DNA of 64,000 nucleotides from JAIVGV01 sp032229975 (lineage in GTDB: Bacteria; Acidobacteriota; Blastocatellia; Pyrinomonadales; Pyrinomonadaceae). Position numbers and translations under genes: made by a program. The notes beneath the pieces are model-generated. The model was given only the letters and a program-made list of their open reading frames with translations, ran no database searches and was not told the origin of the DNA. Positions within the stretch are counted from its first letter, which is position 1. Every line of letters begins with the position of its first letter. Positions 45,429-53,824 of the stretch are shown one piece after another. The stretch spans positions 1-64,000 of the forward strand of contig JAVXVG010000029.1 of the NCBI GenBank assembly GCA_032229975.1, read 5' to 3'.

Positions 45429-45856
45429 ACGATCTTTAATAGTTCGATCTCGAAGATCAGTTTCTCGCCCGCGAGCGGGTGGTTGGCGTCGAGCGTGACG
45501 TGCGTGTCTGTGACAACGGTGACGGTGAGCGGAATCTGGTTGCCGTCGGGCAGTTGCATCAAGAGACTCATGCCGACTTCGGGTTCCTGCTCTAGACGCA
45601 TCCCTTCGCGCGCGACCGTGTTGACCAGAGCATCGACGCGTTCACCGTATGCGTCCGCCGTTTCGATCTCGACCGTGCGCGTCTCGCCGATGGACATGCC
45701 GCGCAACGCTTCGTCGAAGCCGGGGATGACTTGGCCCGTGCCGATGGTGAACTCAAGCGGCTCGCCTGCGGGCGACTCGTCGAACACGTCGCCGCTCGTG
45801 AGACGACCCTTGTAGCGCACGCGAACGGTGTCGCCGTCTTTCGCCTTTTCTGGCAT
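45425..45856 (-). CDS. FKBP-type peptidyl-prolyl isomerase, SlyD-like
   Basis: The protein is 143 residues from ATG 45856, preceded by GGAGGG 4 nt upstream. An upstream ATG at 45961 gives 35 extra residues that lack family character. The sequence VRVRYKGRLTSGDVFDES, then FTIGTGQVIPGFDEALRGMS, an IF-type insert (VDALVNTVAREGMRLEQEP) and VDANHPLAGEKLIFEIELL matches SlyD-type isomerases. The His-rich tail of E. coli SlyD is absent. It is translationally coupled to the TolB-like gene and divergent from the VWFA-like genes. Confidence 0.92.
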   Translation of the reverse strand: MPEKAKDGDTVRVRYKGRLTSGDVFDESPAGEPLEFTIGTGQVIPGFDEALRGMSIGETRTVEIETADAYGERVDALVNTVAREGMRLEQEPEVGMSLLMQLPDGNQIPLTVTVVTDTHVTLDANHPLAGEKLIFEIELLKIV

Positions 45857-46026
45857 AATTCCCTCCGTTCCCGGCTCGTTTCTTTCGGCGAAGCATCGCA
45901 TACTCCCCTGCGGAATGCCAGCCGCATCAACCGGCGCGAAGGCCCACTCGTCTCGCTGCAAAAGCGCACCGAAGGCGCGTTCACGCGGGTCGCCCCTGTC
46001 CCACTTTCAGCAACCGTGGAGCAGCC

Positions 46027-48429
46027 ATGAAAAAAACGCGCGCGCCTCTCACCGTCCTCGCAATTCTTTGCTCACTGTTCGCGTTCGCACTCGCGCAACA
46101 GCCCACGCAGACACCCACGCCCGCGCAATCTACGACGGAAGCGCAACACGAACGACAACAGTCGCAGCAATCGTCGCAGCCTGCGCAGCAAACGCAGTCG
46201 CCGTCACCATCGCCATCGCAGTCAACATCGTCGCCGTCGCCGAAAGCGACTCCGCCCGTCGCGGTTGATGAAGACGAGGTCGTGCGCATCACGACGAACC
46301 TCGTGCAGCTCGACGTTGTCGTCACGGACAAGCACGGCAAACAGGTGACAGACCTCAAGCCCGAAGATTTTCAGATGCTCGAAGACGGCAAGCCGCAGAA
46401 GATCACGAACTTCTCTTACGTCACCACCGAATCGTCCACGCCGAACGCAGCCGCCGCGACCACGCCCACGCCGAAGCCCGACAAGAACGCGCCGCTCGTG
46501 CCACCGGCCCCTCCACGCAAGCTCCGGCCCGAACAGGTGCGGCGCACCATCGCACTCGTCGTCGATGATCTCTCGATCTCTTTTTCGGATATGCCGTTCG
46601 TGCAGCGCGCGCTGCGCAAGTACGTCGATAAGTACGTCGGCGACGGCGATCTCGTAGCCATCCTGCGCACCAGCGCGGGCGCGGGCGCGACGCAGCAGTT
46701 CACATCGGATCGACGACAACTTTACGCGGAGGTCGCGCGCGTGCGTCCATATCTCGCGGGCAACGGCGGCATGGGAGTCTTCACGCCGGTCGAGCATCAA
46801 GAGACGGGCATCAGCCCGAAGGGCAATCCCGGAAGCGACGACGAAAGCCCCGGTCGCGGCGGCAGCTCAAGTCGCAGCAACTCAAACGGCGGATCGAGCA
46901 GTGGCGGCAAGGGCGCGAACCAGAAGGACGAGGTCGATAATCTACGCGAAGAGTATTTCGCCGTCGGCACGCTCGGCGCGTTGCGCTACGTCGTCAACGG
47001 GATGAGGGAGCTGCCCGGTCGCAAGTCGATCATCCTCTTCTCGCCGGGCTTCCGTCTCTACAACGCGGACGATCCTTCAGGACAGAGCAACCGCGCGCTC
47101 ATCGCCGCACGTCACCTCGTCGATCAAGCGAACCGCGCCTCGGTCGTCATCTACACGATTGATCCGCGCGGTCTCGTTTACACTGGCCCAACTGCGGCCG
47201 ACGATCTCTCCGGGATGTCCGGGCAAGACATCGGCGATCTCATGTCGTCGCGCGGTCAGGAACTGTTCGAGACACAGTCGGGCACACAGTTCCTCGCCGA
47301 TCAGACGGGCGGGCTCGCCTTCAAAAACTCGAACGACATCCTGCCCGCGCCGCGCATCCTCGAAGACCTGCGGGGCTACTACCTCATCGGCTATCGACCG
47401 CAGGGCGAGACCTTCAATCGACGCTTCCACACGCTCTCGGCAAAACTTCTCAACCACCCGGAACTGCGCGTGCGCGCGCGCAAAGGCTTCTACGGCGTGA
47501 CGACCGAAGAGATGCGGCCCGTGGCGAAACGCACGCGCGATCAACAGTTCATCGCCGCGCTGCTCTCGCCCATCGCCTCGGGCGACGTGCACCTGCGCCT
47601 GACCGCGCTCTTCACCAACACGGAGAAGGCCGGATCGCTCGTCGCCGCGCAGTTGCAGGTTGACGCGCACGATCTACAGTTTGCGAAACAACCTGATGGA
47701 ACTTATGAGACGAAGCTCGACGTGCTCGGCGTGACCTTCGCGGACACGGGCGCGGTCGTCGATGAGCGCGGCGTCACGCAGACGCTCAAGTTGCCGGAGG
47801 ACGTTTACCAGCGTGCGATGCGGGCCGGTATCCTCTACACGATCAACGTCCCCGTCAAGAAGCCCGGCGCATACCAGTTGCGCGTCGCACTGCGCGACAA
47901 CTCGAATGACAAGACCGGATCGGCGAGTCAATTCATCGAAGTGCCCGATCTGAAAAAGAATCGTCTCGCGATCTCCGGCGTCGTCATGAGCGGCGTGCCT
48001 CCCGCTTCACCCACGGCGAAGGGCGCGGGCGCGGAAGCGGCGGCGCAGGCATCGGGCGCGCGCGAGGGCCAAGTCCAGACGAGCGATCCGCAGTCTTCGG
48101 CGGCGGTGCGTCGTTTCCGACGCCGCGAGACGGTCGATTATGCCTGCGTCATCTTCAACGGTCGCACGGACAAGACGCACGCGCAGCCGCAGCTCACGGC
48201 GCGCATGCAACTCTACCGCGACGGCGCGGTCGTCTTCGCGGGCAAGGAGCAGCCCGTGCCGCTCTCTTCGCAGACCGATCCGCGTCGCTTCATCTACGCT
48301 GGCCGGCTCACGCTCGGCGTGAACCTCCTGCCCGGCGACTACGCCCTGCAAGTCGTCGTCACGGACACGCTTCGCGACGACAAGTATCGCGTCACGTCGC
48401 AGTGGATCGACTTCGAGATCGTCGAATAG
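46027..48429 (+). CDS. Exported VWFA-related acidobacterial protein, copy 1
   Basis: The 800-residue protein has a signal peptide (residues 1-24, ending ALAQ) and then a Gln/Pro/Ser linker. The domain opens TNLVQLDVVVTDKHGKQVTDL, leading to PEDFQMLEDGKPQKITNFS, and the VWA fold has a metal-site-like DDLSIS (IALVVDDLSISF). Later parts include RYVVNGMRELPGRKSIILFSPGF and YYLIGYRPQ. This is the architecture known as the VWFA-related Acidobacterial domain, common in that phylum, with no proven function. An internal Gly/Ser-rich linker lies at about 275-305. The gene is followed 30 bp later by a paralogue. Confidence 0.9.
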   Translation: MKKTRAPLTVLAILCSLFAFALAQQPTQTPTPAQSTTEAQHERQQSQQSSQPAQQTQSPSPSPSQSTSSPSPKATPPVAVDEDEVVRITTNLVQLDVVVTDKHGKQVTDLKPEDFQMLEDGKPQKITNFSYVTTESSTPNAAAATTPTPKPDKNAPLVPPAPPRKLRPEQVRRTIALVVDDLSISFSDMPFVQRALRKYVDKYVGDGDLVAILRTSAGAGATQQFTSDRRQLYAEVARVRPYLAGNGGMGVFTPVEHQETGISPKGNPGSDDESPGRGGSSSRSNSNGGSSSGGKGANQKDEVDNLREEYFAVGTLGALRYVVNGMRELPGRKSIILFSPGFRLYNADDPSGQSNRALIAARHLVDQANRASVVIYTIDPRGLVYTGPTAADDLSGMSGQDIGDLMSSRGQELFETQSGTQFLADQTGGLAFKNSNDILPAPRILEDLRGYYLIGYRPQGETFNRRFHTLSAKLLNHPELRVRARKGFYGVTTEEMRPVAKRTRDQQFIAALLSPIASGDVHLRLTALFTNTEKAGSLVAAQLQVDAHDLQFAKQPDGTYETKLDVLGVTFADTGAVVDERGVTQTLKLPEDVYQRAMRAGILYTINVPVKKPGAYQLRVALRDNSNDKTGSASQFIEVPDLKKNRLAISGVVMSGVPPASPTAKGAGAEAAAQASGAREGQVQTSDPQSSAAVRRFRRRETVDYACVIFNGRTDKTHAQPQLTARMQLYRDGAVVFAGKEQPVPLSSQTDPRRFIYAGRLTLGVNLLPGDYALQVVVTDTLRDDKYRVTSQWIDFEIVE

Positions 48430-48459
48430 GAGACGCACGCGTAGATCGTGCGATAGTAG

Positions 48460-50670
48460 ATGGCTATGAAGAAGAGAAGTCGCGCCGCGTTCATCCTCGC
48501 GCTCTCGCTCGCCGCGCACGCCACGGCGCAGCAGCCCGCAGCAACACGCACCACACAACAGCCGCCGCCGACCGCGCCGCCGCAGCAACAAGCGCAGCCC
48601 GCGCCGGTCGCCGTCGATGATGAAGAGGTCGTGCGGATCACGACCAATCTCGTGCAACTCGATCTGGTCGTGACTGACAAGAGCGGCAGGCAGGTGACCG
48701 ACCTCAAGGCGGAAGACTTCGACATCCTTCAGGACAATCGCCCGCAGCAGATCACGAACTTCTCCTACGTCTCGACCGTGCCCGGCTCGCTCGCGTCAAG
48801 CACGTCAGTCGCGCGTGGGCCCGTTAACAAGAACGAGCCGCCGCCACCGCCGCGCCCGGCCCGTCGCGAGCGCGCGAGACGCACGATGGTGATCGTCGTG
48901 GACGATCTGGGAATGTCTTTTCCGAGCGTCGCCTCTGCGCGCGCCGCGCTCACGAAGATCATCGACGAGCAGTTGCAGCCCGACGACCTCGTGGCGATAG
49001 TGCGCACGGGGGCCGACGCGGGGATGCTGCAACAACTCACCTCCGACCATCGCCTGCTTCACGCCGCAGTCGAGCACATTCACTGGAACTATCTCAGCCG
49101 GCAAGGACTCTACAACGTCTCGCCCGTCCGGCAGGACGACAGGTCAGGGCTCAACGCCGGGAGTGGCCCTCTGACCAACGTCGATCTGCCGCCCGGCTGC
49201 AAGACGGCCGAGACGCTATCCGAGTCGCTCTTGAAACTGCGCTTCATCATCGAAGGGATGCGCGAGCTGCCCGGTCGCAAGTCTGTCGTCCTCTTCTCCG
49301 ACAAAGTTCCTTTGTTGTTGGAAGAGTCAACCGCCTGCGCGCGCGTGAACTTCAACGACCTGTATCGCGACATCGCCGAACAGGCCATTCGCACGTCGGT
49401 CGTCATCTATGCCATCGACACGCGCGGTCTCCAGACGCTCACGCCCTCTGCCGTCGATAACCTCTCCGGCCTCTCACGCGAGCAACTCGACACCGTCACG
49501 AACGCGCGCGCCGACGAATCGATCTCCGGCAGCGAAGGCTCCGCGTTTCTGGCGGCGCGCACCGGCGGCTTCGTCGTGCGCCACGCCAACGATGTGACGG
49601 GCTGGCTGCGTCGCATCGTCGATGATCAACGCGGCTACTATCTCATCGGCTATCGTCCCGAAGGCACGACCTTCGACCGACGCTTCCACAAGATCACGGC
49701 GCGCGTCAAGAACCGGCCCGATCTCACGGTACGCACGCGCTCCGGCTTCTACGGTCTGACGGAGGAAGAGTCTCGCCCCGCCGCGCCGACCAACGCCGAC
49801 CGGCTCGCTCGCGCGCTCGTCTCGCCCTTCGCTTCGGGTGCGCTCGGCTTGCGACTCACGCCTGTGTTCGCCTACTCGCCCGCGACGGGCGCAGTCCTGC
49901 GCACGTTGCTTCACATCGACGCGCACAACCTGACCTTCAAGGATCAGCCCGACGGCTGGAAGGCCGCAGACCTCGTCCTGCGCGGCACGCTCTTCGGCGA
50001 CAACGGGCAGGTCGTCGAAGAGCACGACCGCTCGTACACCGTGCGCTTGCGCGGCAAGACTTACGAGAGGGCCCTCGCACACGGCTTCAACTACACCTTC
50101 GATATGCCGGTCAACAAAACAGGCTACTACCAGTATCGCGTCGCGCTGCTCGATCCAAATTCCTCGCGCGTCGGCTCTGCCGGTCAGCCCGTTGAGATTC
50201 CAGACCTGCGTAAAGGCTTCATCGCACTCTCCGGCATTCTCATGAAGGGCGTCGTCGATGCGTCGCAGCCGAAGCAGACTGCGACCGAGGCAGCGCAGCC
50301 GAAGGAGGGCCCGGACGACGCGGAGGACGCAGACCCCACGCCCTTCGTGCGTCGCTTCCGGCAGACGACAACCATCGACTACAACTATCTCATCTTCAAC
50401 GCGCGCATCGACAAGCAGACCGGCGCGACGCGCCTCGTCGCGCGGGCTCAACTCTTCCGCGAGGGCCAGCTCGTCTATAAGGACGATGAGTCGCCCGTCG
50501 AAGTCCGGCAATACGCGGGCGCGACGCGCGTCCTCAACGGCGGCCGCCTGCTACTCGACGATAGATTCCCGCCCGGCGACTACGCCCTCCAGATCATCAT
50601 CACCGATCCGCTCGCCGACAAGGATCATCGCACGGCCACGCAGTGGATCGATTTCGAGGTGGTTAAATGA
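48460..50670 (+). CDS. Exported VWFA-related acidobacterial protein, copy 2
   Basis: The 736-residue paralogue of the preceding gene has the same order: signal peptide (AAFILALSLAAHATAQQ), Gln/Pro linker, the identical VVRITTNLVQLD core, VWA site VVDDLGMSFPS, GMRELPGRKSVVLFSDK and YYLIGYRPEG. A Met two codons in (48466) is an alternative start. The metal-site Ser pattern is weaker here (DDLGMS) than in copy 1 (DDLSIS). The 30-bp spacing and common direction imply one operon. Tandem duplication followed by divergence is the simplest history. Confidence 0.9.
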   Translation: MAMKKRSRAAFILALSLAAHATAQQPAATRTTQQPPPTAPPQQQAQPAPVAVDDEEVVRITTNLVQLDLVVTDKSGRQVTDLKAEDFDILQDNRPQQITNFSYVSTVPGSLASSTSVARGPVNKNEPPPPPRPARRERARRTMVIVVDDLGMSFPSVASARAALTKIIDEQLQPDDLVAIVRTGADAGMLQQLTSDHRLLHAAVEHIHWNYLSRQGLYNVSPVRQDDRSGLNAGSGPLTNVDLPPGCKTAETLSESLLKLRFIIEGMRELPGRKSVVLFSDKVPLLLEESTACARVNFNDLYRDIAEQAIRTSVVIYAIDTRGLQTLTPSAVDNLSGLSREQLDTVTNARADESISGSEGSAFLAARTGGFVVRHANDVTGWLRRIVDDQRGYYLIGYRPEGTTFDRRFHKITARVKNRPDLTVRTRSGFYGLTEEESRPAAPTNADRLARALVSPFASGALGLRLTPVFAYSPATGAVLRTLLHIDAHNLTFKDQPDGWKAADLVLRGTLFGDNGQVVEEHDRSYTVRLRGKTYERALAHGFNYTFDMPVNKTGYYQYRVALLDPNSSRVGSAGQPVEIPDLRKGFIALSGILMKGVVDASQPKQTATEAAQPKEGPDDAEDADPTPFVRRFRQTTTIDYNYLIFNARIDKQTGATRLVARAQLFREGQLVYKDDESPVEVRQYAGATRVLNGGRLLLDDRFPPGDYALQIIITDPLADKDHRTATQWIDFEVVK

Positions 50671-50782
50671 TCTTGACAGGTAAGAAAACAGGCGTTGAGT
50701 AATGAGTTAAAGACTCTGCTTCTTACTCGCCACTTGTCACTCGTCATTTCTTCCATATCACGGTTTACAGTTCACGGCTCTC

Positions 50783-52702
50783 ATGCGATCAGTCATCGTC
50801 GGCACAGCCGGACACATCGATCACGGGAAGACTTCGCTGGTGCGCGCTCTGACGGGCGTGGATGCGGATCGCCTGCCGGAAGAGAAGCGACGCGGGATCA
50901 CGATTGATCTCGGCTTCGCCGAACTCGACATGGGCGACGTGCGCGTCGGCTTCGTTGACGTGCCGGGCCACGAGCGATTCGTCAAGAATATGCTCGCGGG
51001 CGCGCATGGAATCGACTCGGTCGCGCTCGTCGTCGCGGCGGACGAGGGCGTGATGCCGCAGACACGCGAGCACTTCGAGATCGCGCGACTGCTCGACGTG
51101 CGAAGCGGTCTCGTCGTCATCACGAAAATCGACGCGGTTGAGGCGGAGATGATCGAGCTCGTGCGATCCGAGATCGAAGAACTAGCCGCCGGATCATTTC
51201 TCGAAGGCGCGCCGGTCGTCGCCGTCAGCTCGCGCACGGGCGAAGGTCTGGATGAGTTGAAGCGGACGCTCCGCGAGATGGCCCTGCGCGCGCCCGCGCG
51301 TTCATCCGAGTCGGTCGCGCGTCTGCCCGTTGATCGCTCCTTCACGATGCGCGGCTTCGGCGCGGTCGCGACGGGCACGCTCGTCGCGGGCGAGATCGTC
51401 GAAGGCGAAGAGTTGGATTTACTGCCGACCGACGTGCGCGCGCGCGTGCGCGGGATACAGGTGCATGGTCGCGCGACAAAGCGCGCCGAGGCAGGCCAGC
51501 GCACGGCTGTCAACCTCGCGGGCGTTGAAGCCTCGCAGGTCGCGCGTGGCATGACGCTCGCTCCCGCCGGAAGACTCAGACCGACGCAGGTGATCGACGT
51601 GTTGCTCGAAGTGCTTGCCAGCGCGCCGCGACCTTTGCGTTCGCGCGCGCGCGTGCGCGTCCACATCGGCGCGGCTGAAGTGCTGGCGCGCGTGCAGACG
51701 CTCGAAGACGCGGGCGAGATCGCTGTGGGCGCGCGAGGCTTCGCGCAACTCAGGCTCGAATCTCCGATCGTCGCACTGCCGGGCGAACGCTTCATCATCC
51801 GATCTTATTCGCCGCAGCGCACCATCGCGGGCGGCGTCGTGCTCGATGCCTTCGCCGTGCGCCAGCGCGGTCGCGAACGTCGCGTGGCGCGAGCACGACT
51901 CTCTGCGCTCGCAACATCTGACGGGGCCGGTCGCCTCACGCTCTTCGTCGCCAACGCGGGCGAGCGAGGTCTGACACGCGCAGACCTCGCCGCGCGCACG
52001 GGCTGGCGCGACGAAGTTCTGGATGAAGCACTCGGCGAAGCGAAACAAGGCGGCTCGCTTGTCGAAGCTGAAGGTATCTTTCTCGCGCGCGAGATTTTTG
52101 ATCGGTTCATTGCGGCGTCGGTTGCGCAGGTCGAGGCGCATCATGGGCGTGAGCCTCTGCAACGCGGGCTGGCCCGCGAGACTCTGCGCGAGCGCGTCTT
52201 CGCGCGCGTCGCGCCGGAAGTCTTCCGCACTGCATTAACCGAAGCGGAGCGCGTGGGCCTGTTAGTAGCCGAGCGCGACGTGGTGCGCGCAGCCTCGTAC
52301 AGCCTCGAACTTTCAACAGAGGACGAGCAACTGCGCGAATGGCTCGAACAGGTTTACCGCGACGCCGCGTTAGAACTGCCGACGCTCGACGAAGCCTTCG
52401 CGCGTGTGTCGGAGGGCAGACGCATCAACCGCGAGCATGCGCGCAAAATCCTGCAACTCCTGATCGAGAGTGGCGCGCTCGCACGCGTCGCCGCCGATCT
52501 CTTTGTGCATCGCGACGCACTCGAATCTCTCGTCGTCGCGCTTCGCGATCATGCCGCCACGCGCGCGGCCGACCGTCTGATCGACGTAGCCACCTTCAAA
52601 GAGATCGCAGGGGTCTCGCGCAAGTACGCCATCCCGCTCCTTGAATATCTCGACCGCGAGCGCATCACGCGGCGCGCGGGCGACCAACGCGTCGTCCTCT
52701 AA
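50783..52702 (+). CDS. selB: Selenocysteine-specific elongation factor SelB
   Basis: The 639-residue GTPase delivers Sec-tRNA to in-frame UGA codons. G1 is TAGHIDHGKTSLVRALTG (start about 8), G2 is RRGITIDLGF, G3 is DVPGHERFVKN and G4 is TKID. SelB-specific domains follow: beta-barrels II and III, then the winged-helix repeats at the C-terminus (about 380-639) that bind the mRNA SECIS hairpin. Length and order match bacterial SelB. No selA, selC or selD is next to it. Its presence predicts selenoproteins in this genome. Confidence 0.95.
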   Translation: MRSVIVGTAGHIDHGKTSLVRALTGVDADRLPEEKRRGITIDLGFAELDMGDVRVGFVDVPGHERFVKNMLAGAHGIDSVALVVAADEGVMPQTREHFEIARLLDVRSGLVVITKIDAVEAEMIELVRSEIEELAAGSFLEGAPVVAVSSRTGEGLDELKRTLREMALRAPARSSESVARLPVDRSFTMRGFGAVATGTLVAGEIVEGEELDLLPTDVRARVRGIQVHGRATKRAEAGQRTAVNLAGVEASQVARGMTLAPAGRLRPTQVIDVLLEVLASAPRPLRSRARVRVHIGAAEVLARVQTLEDAGEIAVGARGFAQLRLESPIVALPGERFIIRSYSPQRTIAGGVVLDAFAVRQRGRERRVARARLSALATSDGAGRLTLFVANAGERGLTRADLAARTGWRDEVLDEALGEAKQGGSLVEAEGIFLAREIFDRFIAASVAQVEAHHGREPLQRGLARETLRERVFARVAPEVFRTALTEAERVGLLVAERDVVRAASYSLELSTEDEQLREWLEQVYRDAALELPTLDEAFARVSEGRRINREHARKILQLLIESGALARVAADLFVHRDALESLVVALRDHAATRAADRLIDVATFKEIAGVSRKYAIPLLEYLDRERITRRAGDQRVVL

Positions 52703-52957
52703 AAAGAGAAGGGCAGTTTCGTTTTCGCAGGCACGCCTCGTTTTCGCCCGCGCGCGGCGCGCTATTTCGCCTGTTTTCGGTCGCCTACTTTAATCTTGCT
52801 TTCGCGCGCGCGGCGGCGTTAACATGTGCGCCGTCAAACAAGTTCTCGCAGCCGAATTCATACCCCGACAAGTTTGAGACCCGAAGCGTCCGTTGAGAGG
52901 TCTTTCGCGAGAGACCACGCCATCATCTGCCAGAAGGAAACGAGCGGAGGTTTACAC

Positions 52958-53179
52958 ATGAATCGGACGATGGACATTCTCTACTGGGTGGTCGGCTTGA
53001 TCGCGGCCGGCGGCGCGATCTGGTACTTCATCAAGTTCCTGCAAGCGCCTGCGCCCGAAGGCGACAGGGCTTCGCTCTGGATCGCCATCGGCGCGGCGGT
53101 CGTCGCCTGCATCTGCGCGCTCCTCTACTTCCTGCGTCACATGAATCAGGAAGAGGAGATTCACATCACCGCAGACTAG
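52958..53179 (+). CDS. Small two-helix membrane protein
   Basis: The 73-residue protein begins at ATG 52958 behind a strong CGGAGG (7 nt spacing). Two transmembrane helices are predicted (about 8-28, YWVVGLIAAGGAIWYFIKFL, and about 41-62, WIAIGAAVVACICALLYFL). A short acidic tail EEEIHITAD follows. I recognise no family. Small proteins of this kind often associate with respiratory or transporter complexes, but nothing nearby shows such a link. Confidence 0.65.
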   Translation: MNRTMDILYWVVGLIAAGGAIWYFIKFLQAPAPEGDRASLWIAIGAAVVACICALLYFLRHMNQEEEIHITAD

Positions 53180-53446
53180 TCGCGACTCGTCGCGCGTTGT
53201 CACACGGACACCTTCCCACACGCGTCTGCGGCGCGCGAGATACGAATATCGCGCGAGTCGTCTGCGTGCGCGTGAGCAACTTGCCGCGCGGAAGTGATCT
53301 TATCCCGCAACGCGCATTACTCATCAGCACGCAGGGCACACGCCGCACGGGCCATCGCGCCGGTTCAGACATGAGAGACCGACGTGCGCGCGTGCGGCGT
53401 CTGCATCGCGCATCGCGCGCACACGACGGAGGAACTTAGAATCGAA

Positions 53447-53824
53447 ATGACATTCTCCCCAACGCTCGCGCAGGAGCAGATACCGCTCATGCAATCGACT
53501 GCGCTCTTTCTGACCATCGTTGTGCTCATCGCCGCCGGTCTTGTCGGCTGGCTCGTGGCGACGGTGATCGGTTTCGCGCGCGCACGCTTCAACACGTCCG
53601 CGCGCTGGCTCGCGCTCTCATCTCTGTGCCTGCTCATCTATCACTTGCAGTGGATCGCCTTCGGTCTCTTCGGCAGGAACGAGACAGACCCCGCACGCGT
53701 GCTCCGCTTCGGCTCGTTCTTCAACCTGTTTGTCTTCCTCGGCAGCATCTTCGCCATCATTGGCTTTCTACGTTTGAACAACTCACGCGCGCAAGACACG
53801 TCGCCCTCGCCCGATCAATTTTGA
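53447..53824 (+). CDS. Hydrophobic three-helix membrane protein
   Basis: The protein is about 125 residues from ATG 53447. A second candidate, ATG 53489, has AGGAG 12 nt upstream. Three transmembrane helices (LFLTIVVLIAAGLVGWLVA, WLALSSLCLLIYHLQWIAFG and FFNLFVFLGSIFAIIGFL) are separated by short loops. It overlaps the next gene by TTGA, showing coupling to the GH5-like hydrolase. It may be a membrane partner of the glycan locus. The function is unknown. Confidence 0.7.
   Translation: MTFSPTLAQEQIPLMQSTALFLTIVVLIAAGLVGWLVATVIGFARARFNTSARWLALSSLCLLIYHLQWIAFGLFGRNETDPARVLRFGSFFNLFVFLGSIFAIIGFLRLNNSRAQDTSPSPDQF

Noticed and set aside
52703..52957. A tRNA-Sec gene next to selB
   Set aside because: No long acceptor stem or TCA anticodon arm could be found in the sequence around selB.
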